From positions 10,176-74,175 of the forward strand of contig OZ037914.1 in NCBI GenBank assembly GCA_964035575.1: 64,000 bases of DNA. The letters run 5' to 3'. Shown in pieces: positions 29,358-40,162 of the stretch. How positions within the stretch are numbered: the stretch's first letter is position 1; each line of letters begins with the position of its first letter. The stretch is from Rhynchopus sp. YZ270_cl-10. Its lineage: Eukaryota; Euglenozoa; Diplonemea; Diplonemida; Diplonemidae. The notes under the pieces are model-generated. The model did no database searches. It was not told the DNA's origin and saw only the letters and a list, made by a program, of their open reading frames with translations. The translations under genes and the position numbers were made by a program.

Positions 29358-31979
29358 CCTTTTCTTCTGTTGTATTAGGTGTGCACATTTGAGGACGTCC
29401 AGACCCTGACCCACCTCCAACAAGACGACCCTGTCTTGTATTCCGATGTTTGCTGTATGTTTGGGTGCTAAGTTAGTGTGCTACTTCGAAACCAAACAAC
29501 TCGTTCAGCAACAACAAAAACTTGAAAAAGACATTTCTTCCAAGGAAAATTCTTTTACAATTTTGTGTGAAGACCGGTCATGTTGCGGGCCCGATGTGGC
29601 CTGCGACGGACTACTCTCATATGATAGTAAATCCCGTACAATCTGTACAGAATATTACCATGACGATATTATTCTTACATTCGTGTAAACTAATCTTCCG
29701 ATTGCGTTCTATTTCACACTTCAAATATTAGAACTGGATGTGGGGCTGCCAGTATACTGGTGGTCCCGATCCAGCACACAACGCAAGCACCCAATTTTTT
29801 TTGCCGCCCGTCCACAGTCCATGTGTGCACCAGTGACCACAAAACAAACCCATAAATAAAAGTTAGGCTGGAAAGTCTTGGGGACCATAAAAGGAAAGCT
29901 CAGAAAAAAACCTCGCGCCGCAGTGCATCTTCCTTTTCCGGTAAAATAGAAGAAAATTGTCTTCTAAAAATAGATCTGTGGGGGGTAGGTGAGAGGTGGG
30001 CGGAGCCCCCACTCCTCACCTAACCCCACCCCAGCCTCAATCCAAAACCCTGTATTTTTTTTTTTGGTATTTTTTGAGCTGAGATTTTCAAAAAATACCA
30101 AAAATACCAGGGTCAACCGCTGTGATGCTCATTGTTTAGAACACAGGGCTATTTCTAAATATGGGGTCCGGAGTCCAAAATCCAATCCGGGACACAATTT
30201 TGGCAGATTTATTTTGGGCCAAAAACGTCTTCATTTACATTTTTGGGATTCGCCCGTGCAGTGGTGGGGTCAATCTCGAAAATTGGATTTTTTGACCACT
30301 TAAATTTTGGGAAATATGAGCCCGGTCACTTATACGTGGGCCCATTTTCGGCTAAAATTTTCCTCAAAATCCGGGTTTGTAAAATTGACCCTTCTGTGAA
30401 GGAAGGTTGTGGAAAAGGGTCCTTATTTGCATTTTTGGAAGCCGCCCGTGCAGTGGTGGGGTCAATTTGCAGAATTGGGCAAGTTCTTGCAAGACAACGG
30501 GTAATGTTTGTTAGATCTAAGGAGGGAAGGGGAGCGTTTGTAGCTCACACAGCACCCCAAACCCTGGCCTCTCTGTCCACAGCACACAGCTCTTCCCCTG
30601 AGTTCCATTTGTGACTCAACATGCTGAGCGCATCTTCAGTACGATGGGTGGATGAGCGAGAAGAGGCGCAACTGGCTAGTTGCACCAAAGCTGCACAAGC
30701 TTGTGGTCGTAGCACGCAGTTTGCGCGAGAGCAAGCCGCCACAAGAGAATGGTTGCAGGAGGAGAAGGAGCGTGCGGGAGCTATATTGACTGCGACGCGA
30801 CAGCTGAGGACCCCAAGGTTGATGATGATGCTGAGCATCACGACTCTGACATCAGTGAAGGCTCTTGGGACTAAACGCATACAGTCTTGTCCGTACCCAT
30901 TTCTCCCACACAAGTCACCACCCCCTTGTGACTTGCCTGTAACAGTGGAAACGTTTCCCTCCCAGCCGCAAACCCGTTCAGTGTATCGTGAGCCACTGCA
31001 GTGACCCACTCACGCTCGACCCTGTCCCTCCTTGTAAACAGTTCGCCTTCTCCTACGTTGTGCTAAGGAAAACCAAAAAACATGCTCAAAAATGATGGGC
31101 ACGGGGGTCAGACTCCACTTCTGACCACCTAAAATTAGGTCATACACGTGTTATACCCCAAACTGACCAAGAAATTTTCCCAGTGTTCGATGGTGATCGA
31201 ATTAAATCGGTGGTAAAAAGTGAAAAATGGGGCATGCCAGGCCCACGTCAATCAGCCTAAAAATGTTGCAACTTTAAACGCGCGTCTCTCCCGTACACCA
31301 ATATACACTTTTTAACACATACAGTACAGCAAGGGAAAACCAAGGGATTTTACCCTGTGTTCTCCTTGTTACGGCTGCACTAACCTAATCATCAAAACTG
31401 CTCGATTTTGGCTTTATCTAAAAGATCGACATCAATTCTTACGAAATATAATTTATTTTACGATTTTGAGTAGAATTCTGTTTGCAGGGCGAAGTCACGA
31501 GGCAGGGGGTGATTTTGGGGGTGAGCGCCAAAAAAAGTCCTTTTCCTAGGGTTGACCCACCTCCCTCCAGCATCCAACGATATGACATTTTCACGAAAGT
31601 TGTCGATTCTTGCCTTATTCTTGTCACACAGAAAAAAAATGTTTTTACGAAAATGAGTAGAACCCCATTACCCCTACCAACGTGTGGCATTCGTGCGCCA
31701 CTATAGTGGCACTTGCTATGGGTAAAAACGGTTTTCTGGTTTTAGTGCCTCGCTGGCGACATCCGTTGGGGGGGATTCTGGTGTGAGAATGTTCTCGATT
31801 TTTGCTTTATTTGAAAGATTCGCCACAAAATCGTTTCAAGGAAAAGAGTCGGTCAAAAAGTCCAAGTAGAACCCAGAAACTCTCCCTTGTCACCCATTTC
31901 ACGCCCATGCCCCTTGTACTACTAGAGGAAAAAAAAAAACGATCGTGAAAAAAAAAAACGATCGTGAAAAAAAAAAAAA
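29358..31979. other. Non-genic spacer with degenerate ~190-200 bp repeats
   Basis: I find no convincing gene. Two diverged copies of one segment lie at about 30,228-30,290 and 30,419-30,480 (shared core CCCGTGCAGTGGTGGGGTCA, 191 bp apart). Three diverged copies of another lie near 31,395, 31,600 and 31,793, each with a CGATTTTNGCTTTAT-like start and a later GAGTAGAACCC or GTAGAACCC. An imperfect hairpin (AGGTGAG...CTCACCT) lies near 29,985-30,022. A 127-codon frame at 30,621-31,004 has no motif I recognise. Confidence 0.6.
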
Positions 31980-34900
31980 TTTGTCGACTTGATTTTCATT
32001 TTTGAGATGGTGTTGAGGAAGATGTTTGTGTCGACTTTATTTTCACTTTTGAGAAGGTGTTGAGGAAGATATTTTTGTCGACTTGATTTTCATTTTTGAG
32101 ATGGTGTTGAGGAAGATGTTTGTGTCGACTTTATTTTCACTTTTGAGAAGGTGTTGAGGAAGATATTTTTGTCGACTTGATTTTCATTTTTGAGATGGTG
32201 TTGAGGAAGATGTTTGTGTCGACTTTATTTTCACTTTTGAGAAGGTGTTGAGGAAGATATTTTTGTCCACTTGATTTTCATTTTTGAGATGGTGTTGAGG
32301 AAGATATTTGTGTCGACTGTATTTTCATTTTTGAGATGGTGTTGAGGAAGATGTTTGTGTCGACTTGATTTTCTTTTTTGAGAAGGTGTTGAGGAAGATA
32401 TTTTTGTCGACTTGATTTTCTTTTTTGAGATGGTGATGAGGCAGATGTTTGTGTCGACTTGATTTTCACTTTTGAGAAGGTGTTGAGGAAGATATTTATG
32501 TCCAATTGATTTTCATTTTTGAGATGGTGTTGAGGAAGATATTTGTGTCGACTGTATTTTCATTTTTGAGATGGTGTTGAGGAAGATGTTTGTGTCGACT
32601 TGATTTTCTTTTTTGAGAAGGTGTTGAGGAAGATATTTATGTCCACTTGATTTTCATTTTTGAGATGGTGTTGAGGAAGATGTTTGTGTCGACTTTATTT
32701 TCACTTTTGAGCAGGTGTTGAGGAAGATATTTTTGTCCACTTGATTTTCATTTTTGAGATGGTGTTGAGGAAGATATTTATGTCCACTTGATTTTCATTT
32801 TTGAGATGGTGTTGAGGAAGATATTTGTGTCGACTGTATTTTCATTTTTGAGATGGTGTTGAGGAAGATGTTTGTGTCGACTTTATTTTCACTTTTGAGA
32901 AGGTGTTGAGGAAGATATTTATGTCCACTTGATTTTCATTTTTGAGATGGTGTTGAGGAAGATATTTGTGTCGACTTTATTTTCATTTTTGAGATGGTGT
33001 TGAGGAAGATGTTTGTGTCGACTTTATTTTCACTTTTGAGAAGGTGTTGAGGAAGATATTTTTGTCCACTTGATTTTCATTTTTGAGATGGTGTTGAGGA
33101 AGATATTTGTGTCGACTGTATTTTCATTTTTGAGATGGTGTTGAGGAAGATGTTTGTGTCGACTTGATTTTCTTTTTTGAGAAGGTGTTGAGGAAGATAT
33201 TTATGTCCACTTGATTTTCATTTTTGAGATGGTGTTGAGGAAGATATTTGTGTCGACTTGATTTTCTTTTTTGAGATGGTGATGAGGCAGATGTTTGTGT
33301 CGACTTTATTTTCACTTTTGAGAAGGTGTTGAGGAAGATATTTATGTCCACCTGATTTTCATTTTTGAGATGGTGTTGAGGAAGATATTTTTGTCGACTG
33401 TATTTTCATTTTTGAGATGGTGATGAGGCAGATGTTTGTGTCGACATTATTTTCACTTTTGAGAAGGTGTTGAGGAAGATATTTTTGTCCACTTGATTTT
33501 CATTTTTGAGATGGTGTTGAGGAAGATATTTGTGTCGACTGTATTTTCATTTTTGAGATGGTGTTGAGGAAGATGTTTGTGTCGACTTTATTTTCACTTT
33601 TGAGAAGGTGTTGAGGAAGATACTTTTGTCCACTTGATTTTCATTTTTGAGATGGTGTTGAGGAAGATATTTGTGTCGACTTGATTTTCTTTTTTGAGAT
33701 GGTGATGAGGCAGATGTTTGTGTCGACTTGATTTTCACTTTTGAGAAGGTGTTGAGGAAGATATTTTTGTCCACTTGATTTTCATTTTTGAGATGGTGTT
33801 GAGGAAGATGTTTGTGTCGACTTGATTTTCTTTTTTGAGAAGGTGTTGAGGAAGATATTTATGTCCACTTGATTTTCATTTTTGAGATGGTGTTGAGGAA
33901 GATATTTGTGTCGACTTGATTTTCTTTTTTGAGATGGTGATGAGGCAGATGTTTGTGTCGACTATATTTTCTTTTTTGAGAAGGTGTTGAGGAAGATATT
34001 TATGTCCACTTGATTTTAGTTTTTGAGATGGTGTTGAGGAAGATATTTTTGTCGACTGTATTTTCATTTTTGAGATGGTGCTGAGGAAGATGTTTGTGTC
34101 AACTTTATTTTCACTTTTGAGAAGGTGTTGAGGAAGATATTTTTGTCGACTTGATTTTCTTTTTTGAGATGGTGATGAGGCAGATGTTTGTGTCGACTTT
34201 ATTTTCACTTTTGAGAAGGTGTTGAGGAAGATATTTATGTCCAATTGATTTTCATTTTTGAGATGGTGTTGAGGAAGATATTTGTGTCGACTGTATTTTC
34301 ATTTTTGAGATGGTGTTGAGGAAGATGTTTGTGTCGACTTTATTTTCTTTTTTGAGAAGGTGTTGAGGAAGATATTTTTGTCGACTGTATTGTCATTTTT
34401 GAGATGGTGATGAGGCAGATGTTTGTGTCGACTTTATTTTCACTTTTGAGAAGGTGTTGAGGAAGATATTTTTGTTGACTTTATTATCTTTTTTGAGATT
34501 GTGTTGAGGAAGATACTTTTGTCGACTTGATTTTCATTTTTGAGAAGGTGTTGAGGAAGATATATTTGTCGACTTGATTTTTATTTTTATAGAAAGTGTT
34601 GAGGAAGATAATTTTGTCGACTGTATTTTCATTATTGAGATGGTGTTGAGGAAGATGTTTGTGTCGACTTTATTTTCTTTTTTGAGAAGGTGTTGAGGAA
34701 GATATTTGTGTCGACTTGATTTTCTTTTTTGAGATGGTGATGAGGCAGATGTTTGTGTCGACTTTATTTTCACTTTTGAGAAGGTGTTGAGGAAGATATT
34801 TATGTCCACCTGATTTTCATTTTTGAGATGGTGTTGAGGAAGATATTTTTGTCGACTGTATTTTCATTTTTGAGATGGTGATGAGGCAGATGTTTGTGTC

Positions 34901-36410
34901 GACATTATTTTCACTTTTGAGAAGGTGTTGAGGAAGATATTTTTGTCCACTTGATTTTCATTTTTGAGATGGTGTTGAGGAAGATATTTGTGTCGACTGT
35001 ATTTTCATTTTTGAGATGGTGTTGAGGAAGATGTTTGTGTCGACTTTATTTTCACTTTTGAGAAGGTGTTGAGGAAGATACTTTTGTCCACTTGATTTTC
35101 ATTTTTGAGATGGTGTTGAGGAAGATATTTGTGTCGACTTGATTTTCTTTTTTGAGATGGTGATGAGGCAGATGTTTGTGTCGACTTGATTTTCACTTTT
35201 GAGAAGGTGTTGAGGAAGATATTTTTGTCCACTTGATTTTCATTTTTGAGATGGTGTTGAGGAAGATGTTTGTGTCGACTTGATTTTCTTTTTTGAGAAG
35301 GTGTTGAGGAAGATATTTATGTCCACTTGATTTTCATTTTTGAGATGGTGTTGAGGAAGATGTTTGTGTCGACTTGATTTTCTTTTTTGAGATGGTGATG
35401 AGGCAGATGTTTGTGTCGACTATATTTTCTTTTTTGAGAAGGTGTTGAGGAAGATATTTATGTCCACTTGATTTTAGTTTTTGAGATGGTGTTGAGGAAG
35501 ATATTTTTGTCGACTGTATTTTCATTTTTGAGATGGTGCTGAGGAAGATGTTTGTGTCAACTTTATTTTCACTTTTGAGAAGGTGTTGAGGAAGATATTT
35601 TTGTCGACTTGATTTTCTTTTTTGAGATGGTGATGAGGCAGATGTTTGTGTCGACTTTATTTTCACTTTTGAGAAGGTGTTGAGGAAGATATTTATGTCC
35701 AATTGATTTTCATTTTTGAGATGGTGTTGAGGAAGATATTTGTGTCGACTGTATTTTCATTTTTGAGATGGTGTTGAGGAAGATATTTTTGTCGACTGTA
35801 TTGTCATTTTTGAGATGGTGATGAGGCAGATGTTTGTGTCGACTTTATTTTCACTTTTGAGAAGGTGTTGAGGAAGATATTTTTGTTGACTTTATTATCT
35901 TTTTTGAGATTGTGTTGAGGAAGATACTTTTGTCGACTTGATTTTCATTTTTGAGAAGGTGTTGAGGAAGATATATTTGTCGACCTGATTTTTATTTTTA
36001 TAGAAAGTGTTGAGGAAGATAATTTTGTCGACTGTATTTTCATTATTGAGATGGTGTTGAGGAAGATGTTTGTGTCGACTTTATTTTCTTTTTTGAGAAG
36101 GTGTTGAGGAAGATATTTTTGTCGACTGTATTTTCATTTTTGAGATGGTGATGAGGCAGATGTTTGTGTCGACTTTATTTTCACTTTTGAGAAGGTGTTG
36201 AGGAAGATATTTTTGTTGACTTTATTATCTTTTTTGAGATTGTGTTGAGGAAGATACTTTTGTCGACTTGATTTTCATTTTTGAGAAGGTGTTGAGGAAG
36301 ATATATTTGTCGACTTGATTTTTATTTTTATAGAAAGTGTTGAGGAAGATATTTTTGTCGACATTATTTTCATGTTTGAGATGGTGTTGATGAGGAAGAT
36401 ATTGTTGTCG
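31980..36410. repeat. 47 bp minisatellite, about 94 copies
   Basis: The unit runs from GTCGACTTGATTTTCATTTT through GAGATGGTGTTGAGGAAGAT to TGTTTGT (47 bp) and repeats without a break for 4.43 kb. Recurrent variants occur at fixed places: GTCGAC or GTCCAC, TTGATTTT or TTTATTTT or GTATTTT, AGATGG or AGAAGG, GTTGAGG or GATGAGG, and GAAGAT or GCAGAT. Most units carry a GTCGAC (SalI-type) hexamer. The unit is not a multiple of three, so the Lys/Ser/Gln-rich frames on the - strand are products of the repeat and not genes. A few units near 34,580, 35,990 and 36,320 contain a TTTTTATAGAAAG variant. Confidence 0.96.
33232..36115. repeat. ~1.46 kb segmental duplication within the minisatellite
   Basis: The ordered pattern of unit variants from about 33,232 to 34,705 is repeated from about 34,690 to 36,115 at an offset of 1,458 bp. 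Near 35,790 the second copy lacks one 47 bp unit, and the offset becomes 1,411 bp. The rare GTTGACTTTATTATC and TTTTTATAGAAAG variants recur a third time at 36,205-36,355. This shows block duplication of about 31 units followed by single-unit loss. Confidence 0.85.
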
Positions 36411-36729
36411 TTTGAGTATTTGTGAATTCACGTTCTGCGAATATTTGCTTCTTCTTGCCTTTGCTATTCTGTTACGAGAGTAACATTATTTTGTGTTTCA
36501 TTCCCTCATGTGTGGGAATTGTGGGAGGGTGGAGGGTATTTTTTTTTGTACTCCGCTGGTTAGCTTCCTTAGTTAGGGGGTGCGTGTGGGGGCGGCAGTT
36601 ACTCCGGCGCGCGTGGCTTCGCGGTTGTGCGCTCGGTAGTCGCTCGGCCGGTTAGGTTAGGTTAGGTTAGTGCCGGCTGGTTAGCAGGTTCCTCAGTCCG
36701 TACATGGGAGAGTCCACGAAAGACCCCCG
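36411..36729. other. Unique spacer with short (TTAGG)4 tract
   Basis: Between the minisatellite and the next element I see no gene. The stretch is GC-rich around 36,590-36,650. At 36,650-36,670 it holds GGTTAGGTTAGGTTAGGTTAG, four TTAGG units. TTAGG is the telomere repeat of many arthropods, but this run is too short to be a telomere remnant with any certainty. Confidence 0.6.
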
Positions 36730-37290
36730 CCCCTAAAGCTCACATCCATGCTTATTGGTATTTCAATAATAAACTTTTTGGTATTTTATATGATTATTTT
36801 AAAAATAAACTCAGAGTTACTAGTAAGTTTCTGATTTCATTTTAAAAAAATTGGTGATAAATTCTGAGTAAGTATTAAGTGAGATGAGAGCATCTATCTC
36901 ACCAGCTATGTGTCCCATTATTTTACCTAAATACTAAGGATTTAGGTCATTACTATTTACAGGTAAAATAATGGGACACATATCTGTTGAAATAGCTTCT
37001 CCCATCTCACTTAATACCTACTCAGAATTTACCACCATTTTTTTTTTAATGAACTCAAAAACTTACTGGTAACTCTGAGTTCATTTATGATGAATATGCA
37101 CAACCCAAAGGCTTAAGAAGCCCCCCCAAGAGAGAAGAAAAATAAAATCCAAGAAGCAGAAACAAAGGAAGGTCACCCCCCCGGGAGACGTGAACGATCA
37201 CCGGCACCGCCGCTCCATCAAGCGAAAACCATATAAAATACCAAAATTTTCATTATTGAAACCAATAAGGATGGATGTTAGCTTTAGGGG
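36730..37290. mobile_element. Small inverted-repeat element (MITE-like), outer
   Basis: The left end CCCCTAAAGCTCACATCC (from 36,730) matches in inverted orientation the right end GGATGTTAGCTTTAGGGG (to 37,290). The match extends inward for about 65-70 bp on each side and includes TTTTGGTATTTTATATG. The length is 561 bp and no coding frame is present, which fits a non-autonomous DNA transposon. No clear target duplication was seen. A second palindromic element is nested inside at 36,803-37,087. Confidence 0.8.
36803..37087. mobile_element. Nested foldback element with ~140 bp arms
   Basis: The whole 285 bp segment is a near-palindrome. AATAAACTCAGAGTTACTAG at the left matches the reverse complement of the right end, and the arms continue through AATTCTGAGTAAGTATTAAG and TGTCCCATTATTTTACCT to a short centre near 36,948. 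The arms differ at only a modest number of positions. The structure is a MITE or foldback element without coding capacity, inserted in the larger inverted-repeat element. Confidence 0.85.
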
Positions 37291-37314
37291 GGTGGGTATT
37301 TCGTGGACCTCCCA

Positions 37315-39580
37315 TATTATTATTAGAGAAAAGTTCGATTTCGGCCTCGAAAATTACCGTGACACCGATTTGTCACGGAATTTTGTCACGGAATTTTTTT
37401 GAAAGATTCGATTTCGTGACAAAAAAAAATCGATTTCGTGACAAACCAATTTTTTCATTGACACACAAAATTCGATTTCGTGACAAACCGATTTTTTCAT
37501 TGACAAAAAAAAATTCGATTTCGTGACAAATCCAAAAATTCAGTGACAAAAAAATGTCAATGAAAAAATGGATTTTGTCAAGGAAACCGAACTTTTTGTC
37601 ACGGAAAAAGTCGTGACAGAAATGGATTTTGTCAAGGAAACCAAACTTTTTGTCACGGAAAAAGTCGTGACAGGGCACTGGGTACTGGGTACACTGGATA
37701 CAAGGATAAAAGTCGTGAAAGAGCAACCACAGCTCCACATGACAAACACAAAAGTGTCCAGTCACGTGGGGCATTCATGCACTGAGGAGATAATGATCCA
37801 ACAATTTACAAGAAAGATTACTTAACCTACTGCTGGAAATTGCCAGGTCGTAGTAACACACAAAGTGTGCCTCCGTTCGGGAAGACCGGATATTCTAGAG
37901 ACCAAAAAGGCCTCAAGAATATCTTCCGGTAGTCAAGGTATAACCGAATGAACGGCCCAAGACCCCCGTGGAGAAGTTAAATGTGTAATGCTATCAGGTA
38001 GAAACTGCGAACACTGTCTTACCCTCCTCAATGCATGGTGGAAGATGTCTTTGACAACAAATATCCTGTACCCAGGTACCAGGTTCCCAGACCCACGTAG
38101 TACCACGTCGCAGTACTACGCAAAATTTACCACCAGACCCTGTCTTCGTGCACCTTAAGTACAACGCCGCAGACAGGCCAAACATGCGTTGGACTCAGAG
38201 GAATGCCTGCTGTGCAGTGTATCAAACATGAGAACCAACTCCCAGCAACAAGGGGCGCCTTTTGGCGGGCGTTGTTGAGGGTGTTTGGGGTGCAAAGTTT
38301 TCCACAATTTTGATGCGCGGGTACAGAAGTGTTATCTTGTTCTTTCATCTCTAGGAATGTAAATGTCAATCGCGTTTAACTACCACTAGGGCTTGTTCAG
38401 TGAACCCACGAGGGGTCGAAGGGGGTTGGTTATCCCATATCTATCAAAGGTTGTGTCGACCAGGCGAATCCACTATGTTACGCTGTATGATGATAAATCC
38501 GAAGAAATAACAGTGCATAGCAACTGCAGGAAGTTTGTTAAAAAGAGTGCCTCACGCTACACAAACCACCACCCGCGATTGACTTAGATGTTATAACAAA
38601 GAGAATTCAGAACAAAACAACACCCTGCCCCATACACACTAAATTGTCATGCTTCAAGAGCATGCCTGGGCCAAAATTACTATGACGAAAAGGCAACAAG
38701 ACCACCCACAAGGAGTGTGAATTGTGCACTGGTTTTCTGGGGGAACAAACAATATTTTCTTGTGTCTAGTCCTCCGGAAGCAGAGGACAGACTTTCCGGA
38801 AGGTTTCCAAAGTCGAATTTCTTGCACTAGCTATGCTCCCTGGTTAATGGCTTTTGCAGTGACTGACAAAGTGTTCCCACCCCCCTTTCCACCACCATAA
38901 TAACCGAACTCTGCTTATCAAACCACAATCTGAATCTGCTTCCGTCGCATGCGCTGGTGGATTCGATCTGTTTTGGTGTGTGTAATGGAATGTATGGGTG
39001 AGGGTTGGGGTATTAGGTATAGAAACGTGCGCACCCATTAATTTTTTACCGAATGAAAATGAAATCTGCAATGAGTGTCTGCTGCATATCATTTAGTGGG
39101 GCTGGCCTCTGGCCAGAGGCGTGCAAGCCTGACCGTGTTCGCGATATACTAAGTCTTGCATAATCATAAAGTTATCATACCTTGTGTCTTCAGTCTCTGC
39201 CCTTCGGTTTCTAGACAGCTCAAGAATGGCCTCTTTTGTGTTTGTCAAGTGGCTGTCTGGTCACTTTTCAGTGACTGGCGGGTTGGCTGTCACGACTTTT
39301 TCCTTGACAAATTCCATTTTTTTCAATGACATTTTTTTGTCAATGAAAAAATGGATTTGTCACGAAATCGAATTTTTTTTTGTCAATGAAAAAAGTCATT
39401 TGTCACTAAATTGAATTTTGTGTGTCAATGAAAAAATCGGCTTGTCACGAAATCGATTTTTTTTTGTCACGAAATCGAATCTTTCAAAAAAATTCCGTGA
39501 CAAAGTACCGTGACAAATCGGTGTCACGGGTATTTTCGAGGCCGAAATCGAACTTTTCTCTTATTATTATTATTATTATC
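37315..39580. mobile_element. 2.27 kb element with long terminal inverted repeats
   Basis: The left arm (about 37,315-37,673) and right arm (about 39,288-39,580) are inverted copies. Both carry AGAAAAGTTCGATTTCGGCC at the outer end, then GTGACACCGATTTGTCACGG, and then repeated GTGACAAA and TTCATTGACA blocks. The left arm is longer because of an extra internal subrepeat (GTCAAGGAAACC...GTCACGGAAAAAGTCGTGACAG occurs twice). Both outer ends are a short (TTA)n run. The 1.6 kb interior has no open frame with a recognisable transposase, so it is non-autonomous or decayed. Confidence 0.82.
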
Positions 39581-40162
39581 ATTTAGGACCAATTTTATTG
39601 GGAGGGAGGGGTAAATTTTTGGGGGACCCTGGTACTCCGTTAGCTCGTGGTTGCTAGGTAGTTTCACGGCAGTTTCTTCGTGTTAGCCCAGACGAAATGC
39701 TACAGCCCCACTACTCTCCCAAAGCTAACAGCCCGCGTTAGCGCTACCTCTATTCAGTACCTCGAGGGGAGCTCGAGAAGTGTACCCACATAGGGTTGTG
39801 GGTACCCTGGGCGTGGGGCCAGTTAACCCTAGCGCTTCGGCGTAAAATCAGCTGAATATGTAGCGAGTAGTGGATCGTCATTCATGAGACGATGGATTCC
39901 GTTGGCATGTGGCCTCGGAGTTTGGTATGGAGGTAGTTCCGCACGCATGATTCGGGCCGTGTTCCTTAGCTTTATAGTTTTCAACTTTTGGGGTTTCATT
40001 TCTTTCTTTTCTTTTTAAATTGTGTGTATGTTTTGTTTCGCATTGCTTTCAAGTTTCATATTCAAAAAGACCACACCCCCACCCTCTGCATTTTTTACTT
40101 ATCTTGTAGTCTTCTATCCCCCTCCTGTCGTTATCAACACTTACAGGAATATTATTCGGAAA
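39581..40162. other. Spacer and probable leader of the Helitron
   Basis: No gene is seen. A perfect hairpin lies at 39,782-39,805 (GTACCCACA, 6-base loop, TGTGGGTAC). Just before the preferred start codon at 40,163 there is a pyrimidine-rich run ending in CTTACAG (near 40,146), which could be a 3' splice site. The left end of the Helitron must lie in or before this stretch, but I could not identify a terminal signature. Confidence 0.45.

Noticed and set aside
30621-31004. 127-codon frame with an acidic stretch in an alternative frame
   Set aside because: It has no recognisable domain, and a frame of similar length is open on the opposite strand. It may be a decayed gene fragment, but I cannot support it.
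31980-36410. A CRISPR-like array
   Set aside because: There are no unique spacers between the 47 bp units; it is a plain tandem repeat in a eukaryotic setting.
32278-36431. Lys/Ser-rich frames on the - strand (75-122 codons)
   Set aside because: They are translations of the 47 bp minisatellite. The unit is not a multiple of three, so each frame is broken by the repeat itself.
38393-38587. 64-codon frame with HSNCRKFVKK inside the 2.27 kb inverted-repeat element
   Set aside because: It resembles Cys/His stretches of transposon-linked proteins only faintly; it is too short and has no ATG start.
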